Shown: positions 1-9,050, counted from the stretch's first letter. The stretch is DNA of 64,000 nucleotides from Streptomyces ferrugineus (GCF_015160855.1 NZ_CP063373.1:4526001-4590000); one strand, 5' to 3'. Notes: generated from the sequence alone by a model not told the origin. A program made the numbers and translations.

Positions 1-470
1 TCAGCCGTACCTACGACCACCCCGTCGAGCGGGTCTGGCAGTTCGTGACCGACGCCGACGAACTCGCCGCCTGGTTCCCGTTCCGCGCGGTGATCGACCT
101 GCGCCCCGGCGGCGCGGTCGCCTTCCCCGACGACCCGGACATGGCGGACCTCCCGGGCACGGTCATCGCCGTAGACGCGCCCCGCCACCTGTCCTACGAG
201 TGGGGCGGCGACGAGCTGCACTTCGACCTGGAGGAGATCGACGAGAAGCGCACCCGCTTCACCCTCACCAACGTCCTGGCCGCCGAGGACACCGCCGCCC
301 GCACCAGCGCCGGCTGGGAGGTGTGCCTCGCCGCCCTCGACGCCAGGACGCGTGGCGAGACGTTCGAGGAGCCGCACGCCGGGGTCGACGCGCCGTGGCA
401 GGGCGTCTACGACGGTTATGTCGCCGCCGGATTCCCCTCGGGGGCACCGATCCCCGGCACCGAGGCCTGA
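1..470 (+). CDS. SRPBCC (Aha1/START-like) domain protein, 5' end cut by window
   Basis: The frame is open from the first bases and ends at TGA 468-470. The visible N-terminal residues include SRTYDHPVERVWQFVTD, the usual first strand and helix of an SRPBCC fold, so the true start lies just upstream. The middle has the family pattern of a hydrophobic-ligand-binding domain: a DELAAWFPF segment, a strand around SYEWGGDELHF, and a C-terminal helix beginning TSAGWEVCLAALDA. Members bind small hydrophobic ligands or act in stress and toxin responses, and the substrate cannot be read from sequence. It is the last gene before the convergent exporter gene, only 4 bases away. Confidence 0.8.
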   Translation, partial: SRTYDHPVERVWQFVTDADELAAWFPFRAVIDLRPGGAVAFPDDPDMADLPGTVIAVDAPRHLSYEWGGDELHFDLEEIDEKRTRFTLTNVLAAEDTAARTSAGWEVCLAALDARTRGETFEEPHAGVDAPWQGVYDGYVAAGFPSGAPIPGTEA

Positions 471-474
471 CCCC

Positions 475-3291
475 TCACGCCAGCTGCCGGCGCACCAGCT
501 CGTGCAGCCGCCCGTTCACATCGGCGAGCAGCTGCGCGGGCGGGCCCTGCTGGGCGACCTTGCCGTCCTCCATCACGATCACCCGGTCGGCGTCCAGCAC
601 CGTGGACAGACGGTGCGCGATGACGATGCGGGTGGCGTTGAGGGCCTTGGTGGACTCGATGACCGTGCGCTGGGTCTCGTTGTCGAGGGCGCTGGTCGCC
701 TCGTCGAAGAAGAGGATGCGCGGCCGGCGGATCAGCGCCTGGGCGATCATCAGGCGCTGGCGCTGACCGCCGGAGATCGCGCCGCTGCCCGAGACGATCG
801 TGTGCAGGCCCATCGGCATCCGCTTGATGTCCTCGGCGAGCCCTGCCATCTCCGCCGCCGCCATCGCCTCCTCCGGCGTGTACGGCTCCGTACCGCAGAT
901 GACGTCCAGAATGGAGCCGGTGAACGGCTGGGCGTGCTGGAGCACGACCCCGCACTGTCGCCGCACGGCCGACTGGTCGAGCGCCGCCAGGTCCTGGCCG
1001 TCGTACAGCACACTGCCCGAGACCGGCTTGTCGAAGCCGATCAGCAGCCTGAGCAGCGTCGACTTGCCGCAGCCGCTGGGGCCGACGACCGCCACGAACT
1101 CGCCCGGCCGGACGTCGAAGGACACGTCGTCGAGGACCAGGGGACCGTCGTCGGAGTACCGGAAGGACAGGCGGCGCGCCTCGATCGAACCGGTCAGCGG
1201 GCCCGGCCGGGTGCTCGCCGTGCGCACCTCGGGCGTGCCGTCCAGCACCGGCTTGATCTGCTCGAACAGCGGCAGCGCCGCCACCGCCGACACGAACGAG
1301 CCCGTGAGCTGGGTGACCGAGGTCAGCAGCATCGTCACCGAGGTGTTGAAGGTGAGGAACGCCGCCGCCGACATCGACCCGCGCGCCGGACCCGCCAGCA
1401 GCATGAACATCAGCAGGGTGCACAGCGGCAGATACACCGCGCCCAGCACCGTGGTGAGGTTCTTGATCCGACCCACCTTCTGCTGGAGCTCACGACTGCG
1501 CGCGAACTGCGACGCCCAGGCCGCGTACGCGTAGTTCTCCGCCGCCGCGACCCGCAGCTTCGGCAGCCCGCGCAGCGTCTGGAACGCCTGGTTGTTGAGC
1601 TTGTTGCTCAGCACCACGAGCCGACGCTGCCAGCGCACCTGCCACAGCCCGAGCCCCAGGAACACCGAGGCGATGACGACGAGCATGCCGATCGCCGCCA
1701 TCGCCATCGGCACGCTGTACCAGAACAGCAGCGCCAGGTTCATCGCTCCCACCGTCACCGACGAGGCGACGACCGGCCCGACTCCGGCCATCAGACGGCG
1801 GATCGCGCTGATGCCCATGGCCTGGCTCGCCAGCTCGCCGGTCGAGCGCTCGGTGAAGAACCGCGTCGGCAGCCGCAGCAGCCGGTCCCACAGGGCCGGC
1901 TGAAGCGTCGCCTCGATACGGCCCTCCAGGCGCAGGATCGTCAGGTTCTGCAGCAGCATGAACGCCGCGGCCACCACACTGCTGATCATCACGGCCAGAC
2001 AGAACTGCACGATCAGCCCGGTCTGGGCCTTCGGCACGAACTCACCGAGCACCTTGCCGGTCGCGATCGGCACCAGCGCACCGATCGCCACCGTGATCAG
2101 ACCGCTGATCAGGAGGTTGGTCAGGTCACCGCTCGTGCCCCGCATGCTGAACCGCAGCAGCCTCAGCGGGCTCAACGCGCGGTCGGGCAGCGGACGGTAG
2201 AACATCACCGCGCGCGGCTCGAACTCCTCCGCGTTGGCCTTCTCGACCGGCGTCTCACGCCCGGTCGACGGATGGACCGCGACATAGCCGCCGCGCCGCC
2301 ACAGCAGTGCCACCGGCGCACCGGACAGCGCCCGGTGGCCGACGAGCGGGCCGACGTTGTCCCGCCACCACCGCCCGTCGAGCCGTACGGCACGGGTGCG
2401 CACGCGCGAGGCGATGGCGACCCGCTCGACCGGGTCCAGCCGGTCGCTCTCGGTGCCGGACTGCGCGGGCTCGGACAGCGTGATCCCGGCCGCCTCGGCG
2501 ACCAGCTTGCAGGCGGCGTAGCTCGCGTCCGCGTCGGCCGCCGTCGTGCGCTTGTCGCCGCGCTTGCCGATGGACGCCAGCAGCGTCCGATCGGCCTGCG
2601 CGCGCACCGCCTCGCCGGCCTTGATGCCCTCGGCGGTGCGCGTCTCATGGGTGCGCTCCAGCTGCTCGATCCAGCGGTCGAGGGTGGTCAGCAGGCGGTA
2701 CTGCTGGTCGACCATGGACTGCCAGACCGCCGGGTCCATCAGCAGGTCGGCCGCCGCCTCCGCGCCGTACAGCGAGCCGTACTGCACGCTGCCCGGCGGC
2801 ACCTGCATCCAGAACACGTCGTCGTCGGTCACCTCGGCCGCCCGCTCGGTGGCCATCGGCGCCTGGAAGAGGATGGACAGGCTCCGGCCGACGCCCAGGG
2901 CGAGGGCGTACTCCAGGGGGCTCGTCTGCGGCGGGACGTACTGCGGGTTGCCGTACTCGTCGTAGGACCACGTCTGTGTGTTCGCGGGCTGGTACAGCTC
3001 GCGCAGTCCGATGCGGTGCACCACGCAGTCCCGGAGCGGGCGGGCCACCAGCGTGTGCTGCGGTCCGGCGACCGGGCCGAGCAGCAGCGAACCCGCCTCC
3101 AGCCGGCCGAGGTGGTGCCAGTGGCCCTGCTGTCCGGCGTCGACCGCGAACAGGTCGACCGCGCCGGACGCGACCAGCCACAGCACCTGCGGGCCTTCGA
3201 GGTCCAGGCGGTTGAATCCGGCGCAGTCGATGCGCGTGCCCATCTGCCCGAGCGCGCCCAGGACGAGGTCACCCTCGTGGAGGGAGGTCAT
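475..3291 (-). CDS. NHLM-type bacteriocin/peptide export ABC transporter, permease-ATPase lacking the C39 peptidase (ABC2)
   Basis: A 938-residue half-transporter. Residues 1 to about 370 form a large cytoplasmic N-terminal region without peptidase motifs, which is characteristic of the second ABC protein of NHLM export systems (TIGR03797-like, by family recall). The membrane domain begins near residue 390. The ATPase domain has Walker A GPSGCGKST near 740, signature ISGGQRQR near 840 and Walker B ILFFDEATSALD near 862. It probably pairs with the upstream C39-peptidase ABC protein to move a leader-cleaved peptide out. The ATG lies 1 base after the upstream stop (TGAGATG), so translation is coupled. 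Strand order is precursor, HlyD adaptor, ABC1, ABC2. Confidence 0.9.
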   Translation of the reverse strand: MTSLHEGDLVLGALGQMGTRIDCAGFNRLDLEGPQVLWLVASGAVDLFAVDAGQQGHWHHLGRLEAGSLLLGPVAGPQHTLVARPLRDCVVHRIGLRELYQPANTQTWSYDEYGNPQYVPPQTSPLEYALALGVGRSLSILFQAPMATERAAEVTDDDVFWMQVPPGSVQYGSLYGAEAAADLLMDPAVWQSMVDQQYRLLTTLDRWIEQLERTHETRTAEGIKAGEAVRAQADRTLLASIGKRGDKRTTAADADASYAACKLVAEAAGITLSEPAQSGTESDRLDPVERVAIASRVRTRAVRLDGRWWRDNVGPLVGHRALSGAPVALLWRRGGYVAVHPSTGRETPVEKANAEEFEPRAVMFYRPLPDRALSPLRLLRFSMRGTSGDLTNLLISGLITVAIGALVPIATGKVLGEFVPKAQTGLIVQFCLAVMISSVVAAAFMLLQNLTILRLEGRIEATLQPALWDRLLRLPTRFFTERSTGELASQAMGISAIRRLMAGVGPVVASSVTVGAMNLALLFWYSVPMAMAAIGMLVVIASVFLGLGLWQVRWQRRLVVLSNKLNNQAFQTLRGLPKLRVAAAENYAYAAWASQFARSRELQQKVGRIKNLTTVLGAVYLPLCTLLMFMLLAGPARGSMSAAAFLTFNTSVTMLLTSVTQLTGSFVSAVAALPLFEQIKPVLDGTPEVRTASTRPGPLTGSIEARRLSFRYSDDGPLVLDDVSFDVRPGEFVAVVGPSGCGKSTLLRLLIGFDKPVSGSVLYDGQDLAALDQSAVRRQCGVVLQHAQPFTGSILDVICGTEPYTPEEAMAAAEMAGLAEDIKRMPMGLHTIVSGSGAISGGQRQRLMIAQALIRRPRILFFDEATSALDNETQRTVIESTKALNATRIVIAHRLSTVLDADRVIVMEDGKVAQQGPPAQLLADVNGRLHELVRRQLA

Positions 3292-3292
3292 C

Positions 3293-5515
3293 TCACCGCT
3301 CCTTGACCAGAGCCGCGTACGCGCCGCCGCGCGCCACCAGCTCCTCGTGCCGCCCGCGTTCGACGATCGTGCCGTGCTGGAGTACGACGATCTCGTCGCT
3401 GTCGCGCACGGTGCTGAGCCGGTGCGCGATCACCACACAGGCACAGCCGCGCTTGCGCAGGTTGTCCATCACGACCAGCTCGGTCTCGGCGTCCAGCGCG
3501 CTCGTCACCTCGTCCAGCACGAGGATGCTGGGGCGGCGCACCAGCGCCCGCGCGATCTCCAGGCGCTGGCGCTGCCCGCCGGAGAAGTTGCGGCCGTCCT
3601 GCTCGACCCTGCTGTGGATGCCGCCGGGGCGGCGCATGACCACGTCGTACAGCGCCGCGTCGCGCAGCGCGTCCACCACCGCCTCGTCCGGGATCGACGG
3701 GTCCCACAGCGCCACGTTGTCGCGGACGGTGCCCTCGAAGAGGAACACCTCCTGGTCCACGAAGGAGACGGAGGCCGCGAGCGCGCCGCGCGGGATGTCC
3801 TCGATGCGCTGGTCGTCGATGCGGATGACGCCCTCCCACGGGGCGTACAGACCCGAGATCAGCCGGGACACCGTGGACTTGCCGCTGCCCGAGCCGCCGA
3901 CCAGGGCCACCTGCTGGCCGGGTCCCACCGTGAGGTCGAAGCCCGTCAGCAGGGGCTTGTCGAGGGGGCTGTAGCCGAAGGTGATGTTCTGCAGCTCGAC
4001 ATGGCCGTGCAGTCGGCGCGTCGACTCGCCGGTGCCGGGACGGCCGTAGAGCGGGTCCGCCTCGAAGTTCTCCACGTCCTTCAGGCGTGCCACGTCGGCG
4101 GCGAAGTCCTGGATGCGGCCCGCGACGCCGTTCAGCCGGGTGATGGGGGCGGTGAAGCGGGTGACCAGGGCCTGGAAGGCGACCAGCAGGCCGACGGATA
4201 TGCCGCCCTCGATCGCGCGCATGCCGCCGATCCAGAGGATGAGCGCGCTGTTGAGGGTGGCGAGGGTGGGGGCCACCACGCCCAGCCAGGCGCTGGGCAC
4301 ACCGAGGCGCTGCTGCTCCTCCAGCGTGGTGGCGTGCTGTCCGGCCCACTTGCGGAAGTAGCCGTCCTCGCCGCCGGTCGCCTTCATCGTCTCGATGAGC
4401 TGAAGGCCGGTGTAGGCGGTGTTGGTGAGCCGGGCGTTGTCCGCGCGCAGCTTGGCGGTGCGGGTGGCGCGCAGCCGGATGACGACCCGCATCGCGACGA
4501 CGTTCAGCAGGGCGACGCCGATGCCGACGAACGTGAGCTGGGGGTCGTAGGTGTAGAGGAGGATCGCGTAGAGGACGACGACCACCGCGTCCACGCCCGC
4601 CGCCGCGAGGTCGCGGGCCAGGGTCTCGGCGACCGCGTCGTTCGATTGGAGCCGCTGCACCAGGTCGGCCGGGCTGCGCTGGGAGAAGAACGTCACCGGC
4701 AGCCGCAGCAGATGGCGCAGGAAGCGGGCGCTGGAGAGGGTGGAGGAGATGATGCGGCCGCGCAGCAGGTTCGCCTGCTGCAGCCAGGTCAGCACGACGG
4801 TGAGCGCGACGCACGTCCCCATCGAGGCGAACAGCACGCTCAGCAGGGAGGTCTGGCCGCCGATGAGGAACATGTCGATGTAGGTGCGGCTCAGCGCGGG
4901 CACCGCCGCGCCGACCACCACCAGCAGCAGGCTCGCCAGGACGGCCGCGGGCATCGTGCCGGCGGTGCCGCGCAGCCGGGCCGGCATCGCGCCCAGGATG
5001 CCCGGTTTGCGGCCGCCCTTGGAGAAGTCCTCGCCGGGCTCCAGGACCAGCACGACGCCGGTGAAGCTGCCGTCGAAGTCCTCCATGGGGATGAAACGGC
5101 GGCCCTTGGCGGGGTCGTTGATGTAGACGCCGCGGCGGCCGAAGCGGCGGCCCATGCCGTCGTAGACGACGTAGTGGTTGAACTCCCAGAACAGGATGGC
5201 CGGCGTCTTCACCTCGGCGAGGGCGGCCGTGTCCATCTGCATGCCCTTGGCCGTCAGGCCGTAGGAGCGGGCCGCCTTCAGCAGGTTGCTGGCGCGCGAG
5301 CCGTCGCGGGAGACGCCGCACGCGATGCGCAGCTCCTCCAGCGGGACATGGCGGCCGTAGTGGCCGAGGACCATCGCGAGGGAGGCGGCGCCGCACTCCA
5401 CGGCCTCCATCTGGAGCACGGTGGGGGTGCGGACGGTCTTCGTCTTCCCCTTCGGCACGGGGCGCTTCGGCGGGGCGGCGCGGCGCCTGCTCCGTGTCTC
5501 CTGCGCGGCGCTCAC
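3293..5515 (-). CDS. NHLM-type peptidase-containing ABC transporter (C39 leader peptidase, ABC1)
   Basis: A 740-residue ABC exporter with an N-terminal C39 peptidase that cuts leaders after a double glycine. Catalytic Cys is in VECGAAS near residue 38, His in HYVVYDG near 113 and Asp in NDPAKG near 133. Membrane segments follow, then an ATPase domain with Walker A GGSGSGKST near 541, signature FSGGQRQR near 642 and Walker B ILVLDEVTSALD near 663. The GTG start was chosen because GTGA overlaps the stop of the HlyD gene and because the C39 domain begins immediately after; longer upstream reading is only the shadow of that gene. The natural substrate is the double-glycine peptide at 6413-6628. 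Confidence 0.93.
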   Translation of the reverse strand: MSAAQETRSRRRAAPPKRPVPKGKTKTVRTPTVLQMEAVECGAASLAMVLGHYGRHVPLEELRIACGVSRDGSRASNLLKAARSYGLTAKGMQMDTAALAEVKTPAILFWEFNHYVVYDGMGRRFGRRGVYINDPAKGRRFIPMEDFDGSFTGVVLVLEPGEDFSKGGRKPGILGAMPARLRGTAGTMPAAVLASLLLVVVGAAVPALSRTYIDMFLIGGQTSLLSVLFASMGTCVALTVVLTWLQQANLLRGRIISSTLSSARFLRHLLRLPVTFFSQRSPADLVQRLQSNDAVAETLARDLAAAGVDAVVVVLYAILLYTYDPQLTFVGIGVALLNVVAMRVVIRLRATRTAKLRADNARLTNTAYTGLQLIETMKATGGEDGYFRKWAGQHATTLEEQQRLGVPSAWLGVVAPTLATLNSALILWIGGMRAIEGGISVGLLVAFQALVTRFTAPITRLNGVAGRIQDFAADVARLKDVENFEADPLYGRPGTGESTRRLHGHVELQNITFGYSPLDKPLLTGFDLTVGPGQQVALVGGSGSGKSTVSRLISGLYAPWEGVIRIDDQRIEDIPRGALAASVSFVDQEVFLFEGTVRDNVALWDPSIPDEAVVDALRDAALYDVVMRRPGGIHSRVEQDGRNFSGGQRQRLEIARALVRRPSILVLDEVTSALDAETELVVMDNLRKRGCACVVIAHRLSTVRDSDEIVVLQHGTIVERGRHEELVARGGAYAALVKER

Positions 5516-6318
5516 GGCAGCAGCCAGTCGACGGGACGCTCGTCGGCGAGGCGGATCGAGCCCGAGGCCGGCGTCATGGAGGTGAGGCCGAAGGGCGGTC
5601 CGTCCGCGGACGACCACTTGTAGCCGCTCTTCGTGCTCGACCTGCGGTCCAGCTTCACCAGTACGGCGACCGGCCGGCCGTCCTTGGTGAACTGCTCGCC
5701 CAGCTGCTGGTCCCCGAGGAACGCGGCGATCTGCTGCGCGGACTGCGCGGCGCGGTCCACCGACTTCACATGGCCGCGCAGCACTCCGTACTCCTGGGTG
5801 GGCACGGAGGAGACGGTCAGGTCCACGGGGGCCTTGTCGGGGATGGTGGCCGCGTTCTCGGCGGGGACGTACACCGTGGCGTAGAGCGGGTCCTTGGCGT
5901 GGGCGATCTTCTCGACCGCGGCGACGTTCGCGCCGGTGGAGATGATCTGCCCGATGGTGGCGGCGAGCGCGGTGACGCGGCCCGCGGCGACCGTGCGCAC
6001 GACCGTCTCGCCGTCGGCGGTACGGACCTTCAGCACGGGGGACTTGGCGGGGAGCCGCTCGCCCTCCTCGGCGACGACCGCGGTGACCTGGCCGGCGACC
6101 GGGCTCTGCAGGATGTAGCTGCCCTGGCCGTGGGTGAGGATGGCGGGCGCGGTGACGGTGGAGGCGACCGAGCCGGTCACCGCCCACACGGACGCGGCGG
6201 CCATGACCACCACGGTCACGGAGAGGACCAGCCAGCCCTGGGGGCGGGCGAAGCGCACCGGAAGGTCGAGCTCCTCCGGTGACTGGAGCTTGGCGAGGGC
6301 CTGTTGGCGGAACTGCAC
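5512..6318 (-). CDS. HlyD-type membrane-fusion adaptor of NHLM peptide secretion
   Basis: A 268-residue adaptor. The start VQFRQQALAKLQSPEELD matches the typical first residues of the NHLM HlyD family. One membrane helix (about residues 27-48) is followed by biotinyl-lipoyl-like halves: an SYILQSPVAGQVTAV strand and a VRTVAAGRVTAL strand. The GTG at 6318 was chosen because GAGGGA lies 7 bases upstream; a GTG at 6333 is in frame but has a poor ribosome site. The adaptor would link the inner-membrane ABC pair to the cell exterior in this monoderm. It is coupled to the C39 ABC gene by a GTGA overlap. Confidence 0.85.
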   Translation of the reverse strand: MQFRQQALAKLQSPEELDLPVRFARPQGWLVLSVTVVVMAAASVWAVTGSVASTVTAPAILTHGQGSYILQSPVAGQVTAVVAEEGERLPAKSPVLKVRTADGETVVRTVAAGRVTALAATIGQIISTGANVAAVEKIAHAKDPLYATVYVPAENAATIPDKAPVDLTVSSVPTQEYGVLRGHVKSVDRAAQSAQQIAAFLGDQQLGEQFTKDGRPVAVLVKLDRRSSTKSGYKWSSADGPPFGLTSMTPASGSIRLADERPVDWLLP

Positions 6319-6412
6319 GGAACTTTCCCTCACCTGAGGATGAGTATTCGGGCACCCGAGAGCCCCGGAACCGGGGAATGGCTCCGGGACTCAGAGGTTG
6401 CAAAAGGTGCGA

Positions 6413-6628
6413 TCAGAGACCGGCGACCAGGTTGGTGACCGGGGCGGTCTGCAGGCCGGTGACACCCTCCACGGTGCCGACGACCGTGTCGACCAGGCCG
6501 GAGACCGGGGCGATGCCGTTGACAGCGTCCAGGGCACCGTTCACGGCGTTGACCTGCAGGCCGCCGGAGACGTTGTCGAGCTCGGCGTCGGAGATCTCGA
6601 CGGTCTCAACCTGGGGGGTGGAGTTCAT
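6413..6628 (-). CDS. Double-glycine leader peptide precursor without cysteines (substrate of the adjacent exporter)
   Basis: A 71-residue peptide. Residues 1-23 form an acidic leader ending ISDAELDNVSGG, the classic pattern for C39 cleavage after Gly23. The predicted 48-residue core (24-71) is rich in Val, Gly, Ala, Asn and Thr, contains a GTVEG (GxxxG) motif, and has no Cys. Similar leaders are often auto-annotated as type A2 lanthipeptides, but lanthionine formation needs Cys and no LanM, radical SAM or YcaO gene is in the window. AGGAAGGGAAG precedes the ATG. It is 95 bases upstream of the HlyD gene, so the four genes are probably one transcription unit. An unmodified bacteriocin, signal or membrane-active peptide is possible; the function is not known. 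Confidence 0.8.
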   Translation of the reverse strand: MNSTPQVETVEISDAELDNVSGGLQVNAVNGALDAVNGIAPVSGLVDTVVGTVEGVTGLQTAPVTNLVAGL

Positions 6629-7101
6629 GATGGAACTTCCCTTCCTAATGGATATCTCACAAGGGGGAGCGGCCCCCTCTGGGGACAGATGACGGCCGCG
6701 ACCGCAGGCGCCTGGCGCCGTTTCCGGAAGCCGTTGGCGGCCCCGCGATGCGATGGATCAAAGCACGCTGTGGGCGCGTGCTTCCAATCAAACATCCGTC
6801 TCACCAGGGCACTTGGGCCCCAGGGGCATCGATCCGTGCAGACGTGGGCACGTCTCGTCGGCGAGTTCTTCACATGCGTCACAGCATCGGCTCGGACGGG
6901 CTGTTGCATCTGCCCGGGAGTGCTCGGGTCGCTGTGGCGGCGAATCCGACACTCCCGACCCAATGGCGTAACCGGCGGTAGCGGCTTGTGCAGAACCCTG
7001 GTCCACGGTGACTTCGTTGAGTATTGAATGTGCGGATTCGTTGAAGCTTGGATTCCGCTCTGTGTTCTCAACCGACCGTTACTGATCAGTGGCGGACCGT
7101 G
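6629..7101. other. 473-base non-coding stretch, AT-richer than its surroundings
   Basis: No convincing gene is seen here: short frames on both strands lack coding composition and recognisable domains. It must hold the promoter of the leftward peptide-export operon and the 3' end of the leftward thioesterase. About 6725-7085 is visibly less GC-rich than the neighbours. An 8-base direct repeat TTCGTTGA occurs at 7013-7020 and 7037-7044. A GGCGCC inverted pair lies near 6708-6720. No confident -35/-10 pair could be assigned. Confidence 0.5.
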
Positions 7102-7515
7102 TCAGCCGAGTAGCGCGTAGACCGTGCTCGCCCGCGCCGCGATGTCTCCCGAACCCTCGTCCGTCATCGAGATATCGGCGAACGCCATACGGCGGCCCAG
7201 CTTGGTGACGACCGCTTCGATCAGGACATCCGAACCGATCACCGCGCGCTGGAACGACGTCGACTGCTGGACGGTCGTCATCGGTCCGTACGCCCCGCGC
7301 GCCACCGACACGGCGATCACGGTGGCGGTGTCGGCGGCGGCCATCAGCGCCTGCCCGGACAGTGCGCCGCCCTCCCGGGCCAGCTCCTGTGACCAGGGCA
7401 TGCGCAGAACGGCGCGGTCGTCCTCGACCGCCTCGACCGTCAGGCCCAGGGCGAGGACCCAGGGGGCGAAGTTGGCGGAGAGGATCTTGTCGGCTTCAGC
7501 GGTGGTCATCGTCAT
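7102..7515 (-). CDS. PaaI-family hotdog thioesterase
   Basis: A 137-residue single hotdog domain. The segment REGGALSGQALMAAADTATVIAV matches the PaaI family pattern in which a conserved Asp or Asn-Gly region faces the acyl-CoA thioester, and TTVQQSTSFQRAVIGSD matches the following strand pair. Such enzymes hydrolyse aryl- or acyl-CoA thioesters in the cytoplasm. The ATG at 7515 (MTMTTAEAD) has GGGAAG about 10 bases upstream; an ATG at 7509 is also possible. It is transcribed away from the secreted protease gene. Confidence 0.82.
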   Translation of the reverse strand: MTMTTAEADKILSANFAPWVLALGLTVEAVEDDRAVLRMPWSQELAREGGALSGQALMAAADTATVIAVSVARGAYGPMTTVQQSTSFQRAVIGSDVLIEAVVTKLGRRMAFADISMTDEGSGDIAARASTVYALLG

Positions 7516-7703
7516 ATGGGGGATTCTTCCCGCCGCCGAGCCCTCCTGCGCGGTGCCTGGCCGAATAGGCGTCCCGACTCGGGTGCCCGCAAACGGAATT
7601 GAACGCACCACCCGACCCGTGCGTACCCATGGCCAACCAGGCGCCCCGAACAGCCGCCGCTGAGACGGCGGCACAGACCCCGTCCCCCAGGAGGTCGAGA
7701 AGT

Positions 7704-9050
7704 TTGAGTCACAAGCGAATTCCGAAGCGCAAGGCCGCGATAGCCGCGGGCGGCGTGGCGGCGCTCGGAGCGGCCGCGATCCTGTTGCCGAACGCCAACG
7801 CGTCGCAGGACGGCGCGTCGGACGCCGCCGCCGCTGCCCCCAAGACTCTGAAGGCGGCGGACGCCTCGGATCTCGCCTCGCAGCTCTCGGGACTGCTCGG
7901 CGACGCCTTCGCCGGTTCGTACTACGACGCCGAGAGCCAGCAGCTCGTCGTCAACGTCATCCCCGGCGACAACAACAACGTGGTCGTCCAGGCGAAGAAG
8001 GCCGGCGCGAAGATCCGCGAGGTCGAGAACAGCCTCGCCGAGCTCGAGTCAGGCGCGCAGACCCTGAAGGCCGAGGCGACCATCCCCGGCACGTCCTGGG
8101 CGGTCGACCCCAGAACGAACAAGATCCTCGTCACCGCCGACTCCACCGTCACCGGCGACAACTGGGACCAGCTCGAGTCGACCGTCGACAGCCTCGGCTC
8201 CGGCATGGCGACCATCAAGAAGTCGGCCGGCACCTTCAAGACGTTCCTCTCCGGCGGCGACGCCATCTTCGCCGGCGGCTCACGCTGCTCCACGGGCTTC
8301 AACGTCACCGCGGGCGACGGCACCCCCGCCTTCCTGACCGCCGGTCACTGCACGCTCGCCGGTAACGAGTGGTCGGACGCCGAGGGCGGCCAGCCGATCG
8401 CCACCGTCGATCAGTCCACGTTCCCCGGCGACGGCGACTTCGCGCTGGTCAAGTACGACGACCCGGCGACCGAGGCGCCCAGCGAGGTCAACCTCGGCAA
8501 CCAGACCGTCGCGATCAGCCAGGCCGCGGACGCCGAGGTCGGCCTCCAGGTCTTCCGGATGGGCAGCACCACCGGGCTGAGCGACGGTCAGGTCCTCGGG
8601 CTCGACGCCACCGTGAACTACCCGGAGGGCACGGTCACCGGGCTCATCCAGACCGACGTCTGCGCCGAGCCCGGCGACAGCGGCGGCTCCCTGTTCACCC
8701 AGGACGGCCAGGCCATCGGCCTGACCTCCGGCGGCAGCGGCGACTGCACCGTCGGCGGCGAGACCTTCTTCCAGCCGGTGACCACCGCCCTGGAGGCGGT
8801 CGGCGCGACCCTCGGCGACGCCGCGGGCGGCGGCGCGGGCGCCGGTGACGAGGCCGGTGCCGGCGACGAGGCGGGCGCGGGCGAAGAGGCCGGCGCCGGT
8901 GAAGAGGCCGGCGCCGGTGAGGAAGCCGGCGCCGGTGAGGAAGCCGGAGCCGGTGAAGAGGCCGGAGCCGGTCAGGATGTCGGCAACGGCAACGCCGACG
9001 GCACTGGCAACGGCCTCGGCGAGATCGTCGGCAACGGCGTCGGGAACTGA
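7704..9050 (+). CDS. Secreted S1-family serine protease with Gly-Ala-Glu repeat tail
   Basis: A 448-residue chymotrypsin-like secreted endopeptidase (streptogrisin/alpha-lytic type). A basic n-region (SHKRIPKRK) and a hydrophobic helix form the signal peptide, with AxA-type cleavage near NANA. A pro-region of about 150 residues follows. The catalytic triad is His215 (TAGHC), Asp245 (GDGDFALV) and Ser326 (PGDSGGS). Paired Cys residues flank the His and lie near the Ser. The last 70 residues are seven GAG(D/E)EA repeats and an Asn/Gly-rich end. The TTG start was chosen because AGGAGG lies 9 bases upstream and it directly precedes the signal peptide; in-frame starts at 7599 and 7630 lack a good ribosome site. 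Confidence 0.88.
   Translation: MSHKRIPKRKAAIAAGGVAALGAAAILLPNANASQDGASDAAAAAPKTLKAADASDLASQLSGLLGDAFAGSYYDAESQQLVVNVIPGDNNNVVVQAKKAGAKIREVENSLAELESGAQTLKAEATIPGTSWAVDPRTNKILVTADSTVTGDNWDQLESTVDSLGSGMATIKKSAGTFKTFLSGGDAIFAGGSRCSTGFNVTAGDGTPAFLTAGHCTLAGNEWSDAEGGQPIATVDQSTFPGDGDFALVKYDDPATEAPSEVNLGNQTVAISQAADAEVGLQVFRMGSTTGLSDGQVLGLDATVNYPEGTVTGLIQTDVCAEPGDSGGSLFTQDGQAIGLTSGGSGDCTVGGETFFQPVTTALEAVGATLGDAAGGGAGAGDEAGAGDEAGAGEEAGAGEEAGAGEEAGAGEEAGAGEEAGAGQDVGNGNADGTGNGLGEIVGNGVGN
8838..8981 (+). repeat. In-frame 18-base tandem repeat encoding GAGDEA/GAGEEA
   Basis: Seven 18-base units followed by one degenerate unit (GAGQDV). The first two units encode GAGDEA and the next five GAGEEA. Synonymous third-position changes between units show it is not a recent exact duplication throughout, although several adjacent units are nearly identical. 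The repeat forms the flexible acidic tail of the secreted protease. Confidence 0.9.

Noticed and set aside
352..3306. A 984-codon open frame on the plus strand
   Set aside because: It is antisense to the NHLM ABC2 gene, rich in Arg, His, Gln and Pro, and has no domain pattern. The same holds for similar long antisense frames opposite 3293-6403, 9236-11473 and 11821-13962; they come from high-GC codon bias.
6413..6628. Calling the peptide a type A2 lanthipeptide
   Set aside because: The leader resembles that class, but the core has no Cys and no lanthionine synthetase is present. Export by the C39 ABC protein is sufficient to explain the leader.
6629..7101. Several 70-200 codon frames in the gap upstream of the peptide gene
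   Set aside because: They overlap each other on both strands, lack ribosome sites and coding bias, and cover an AT-richer region that must hold promoters.
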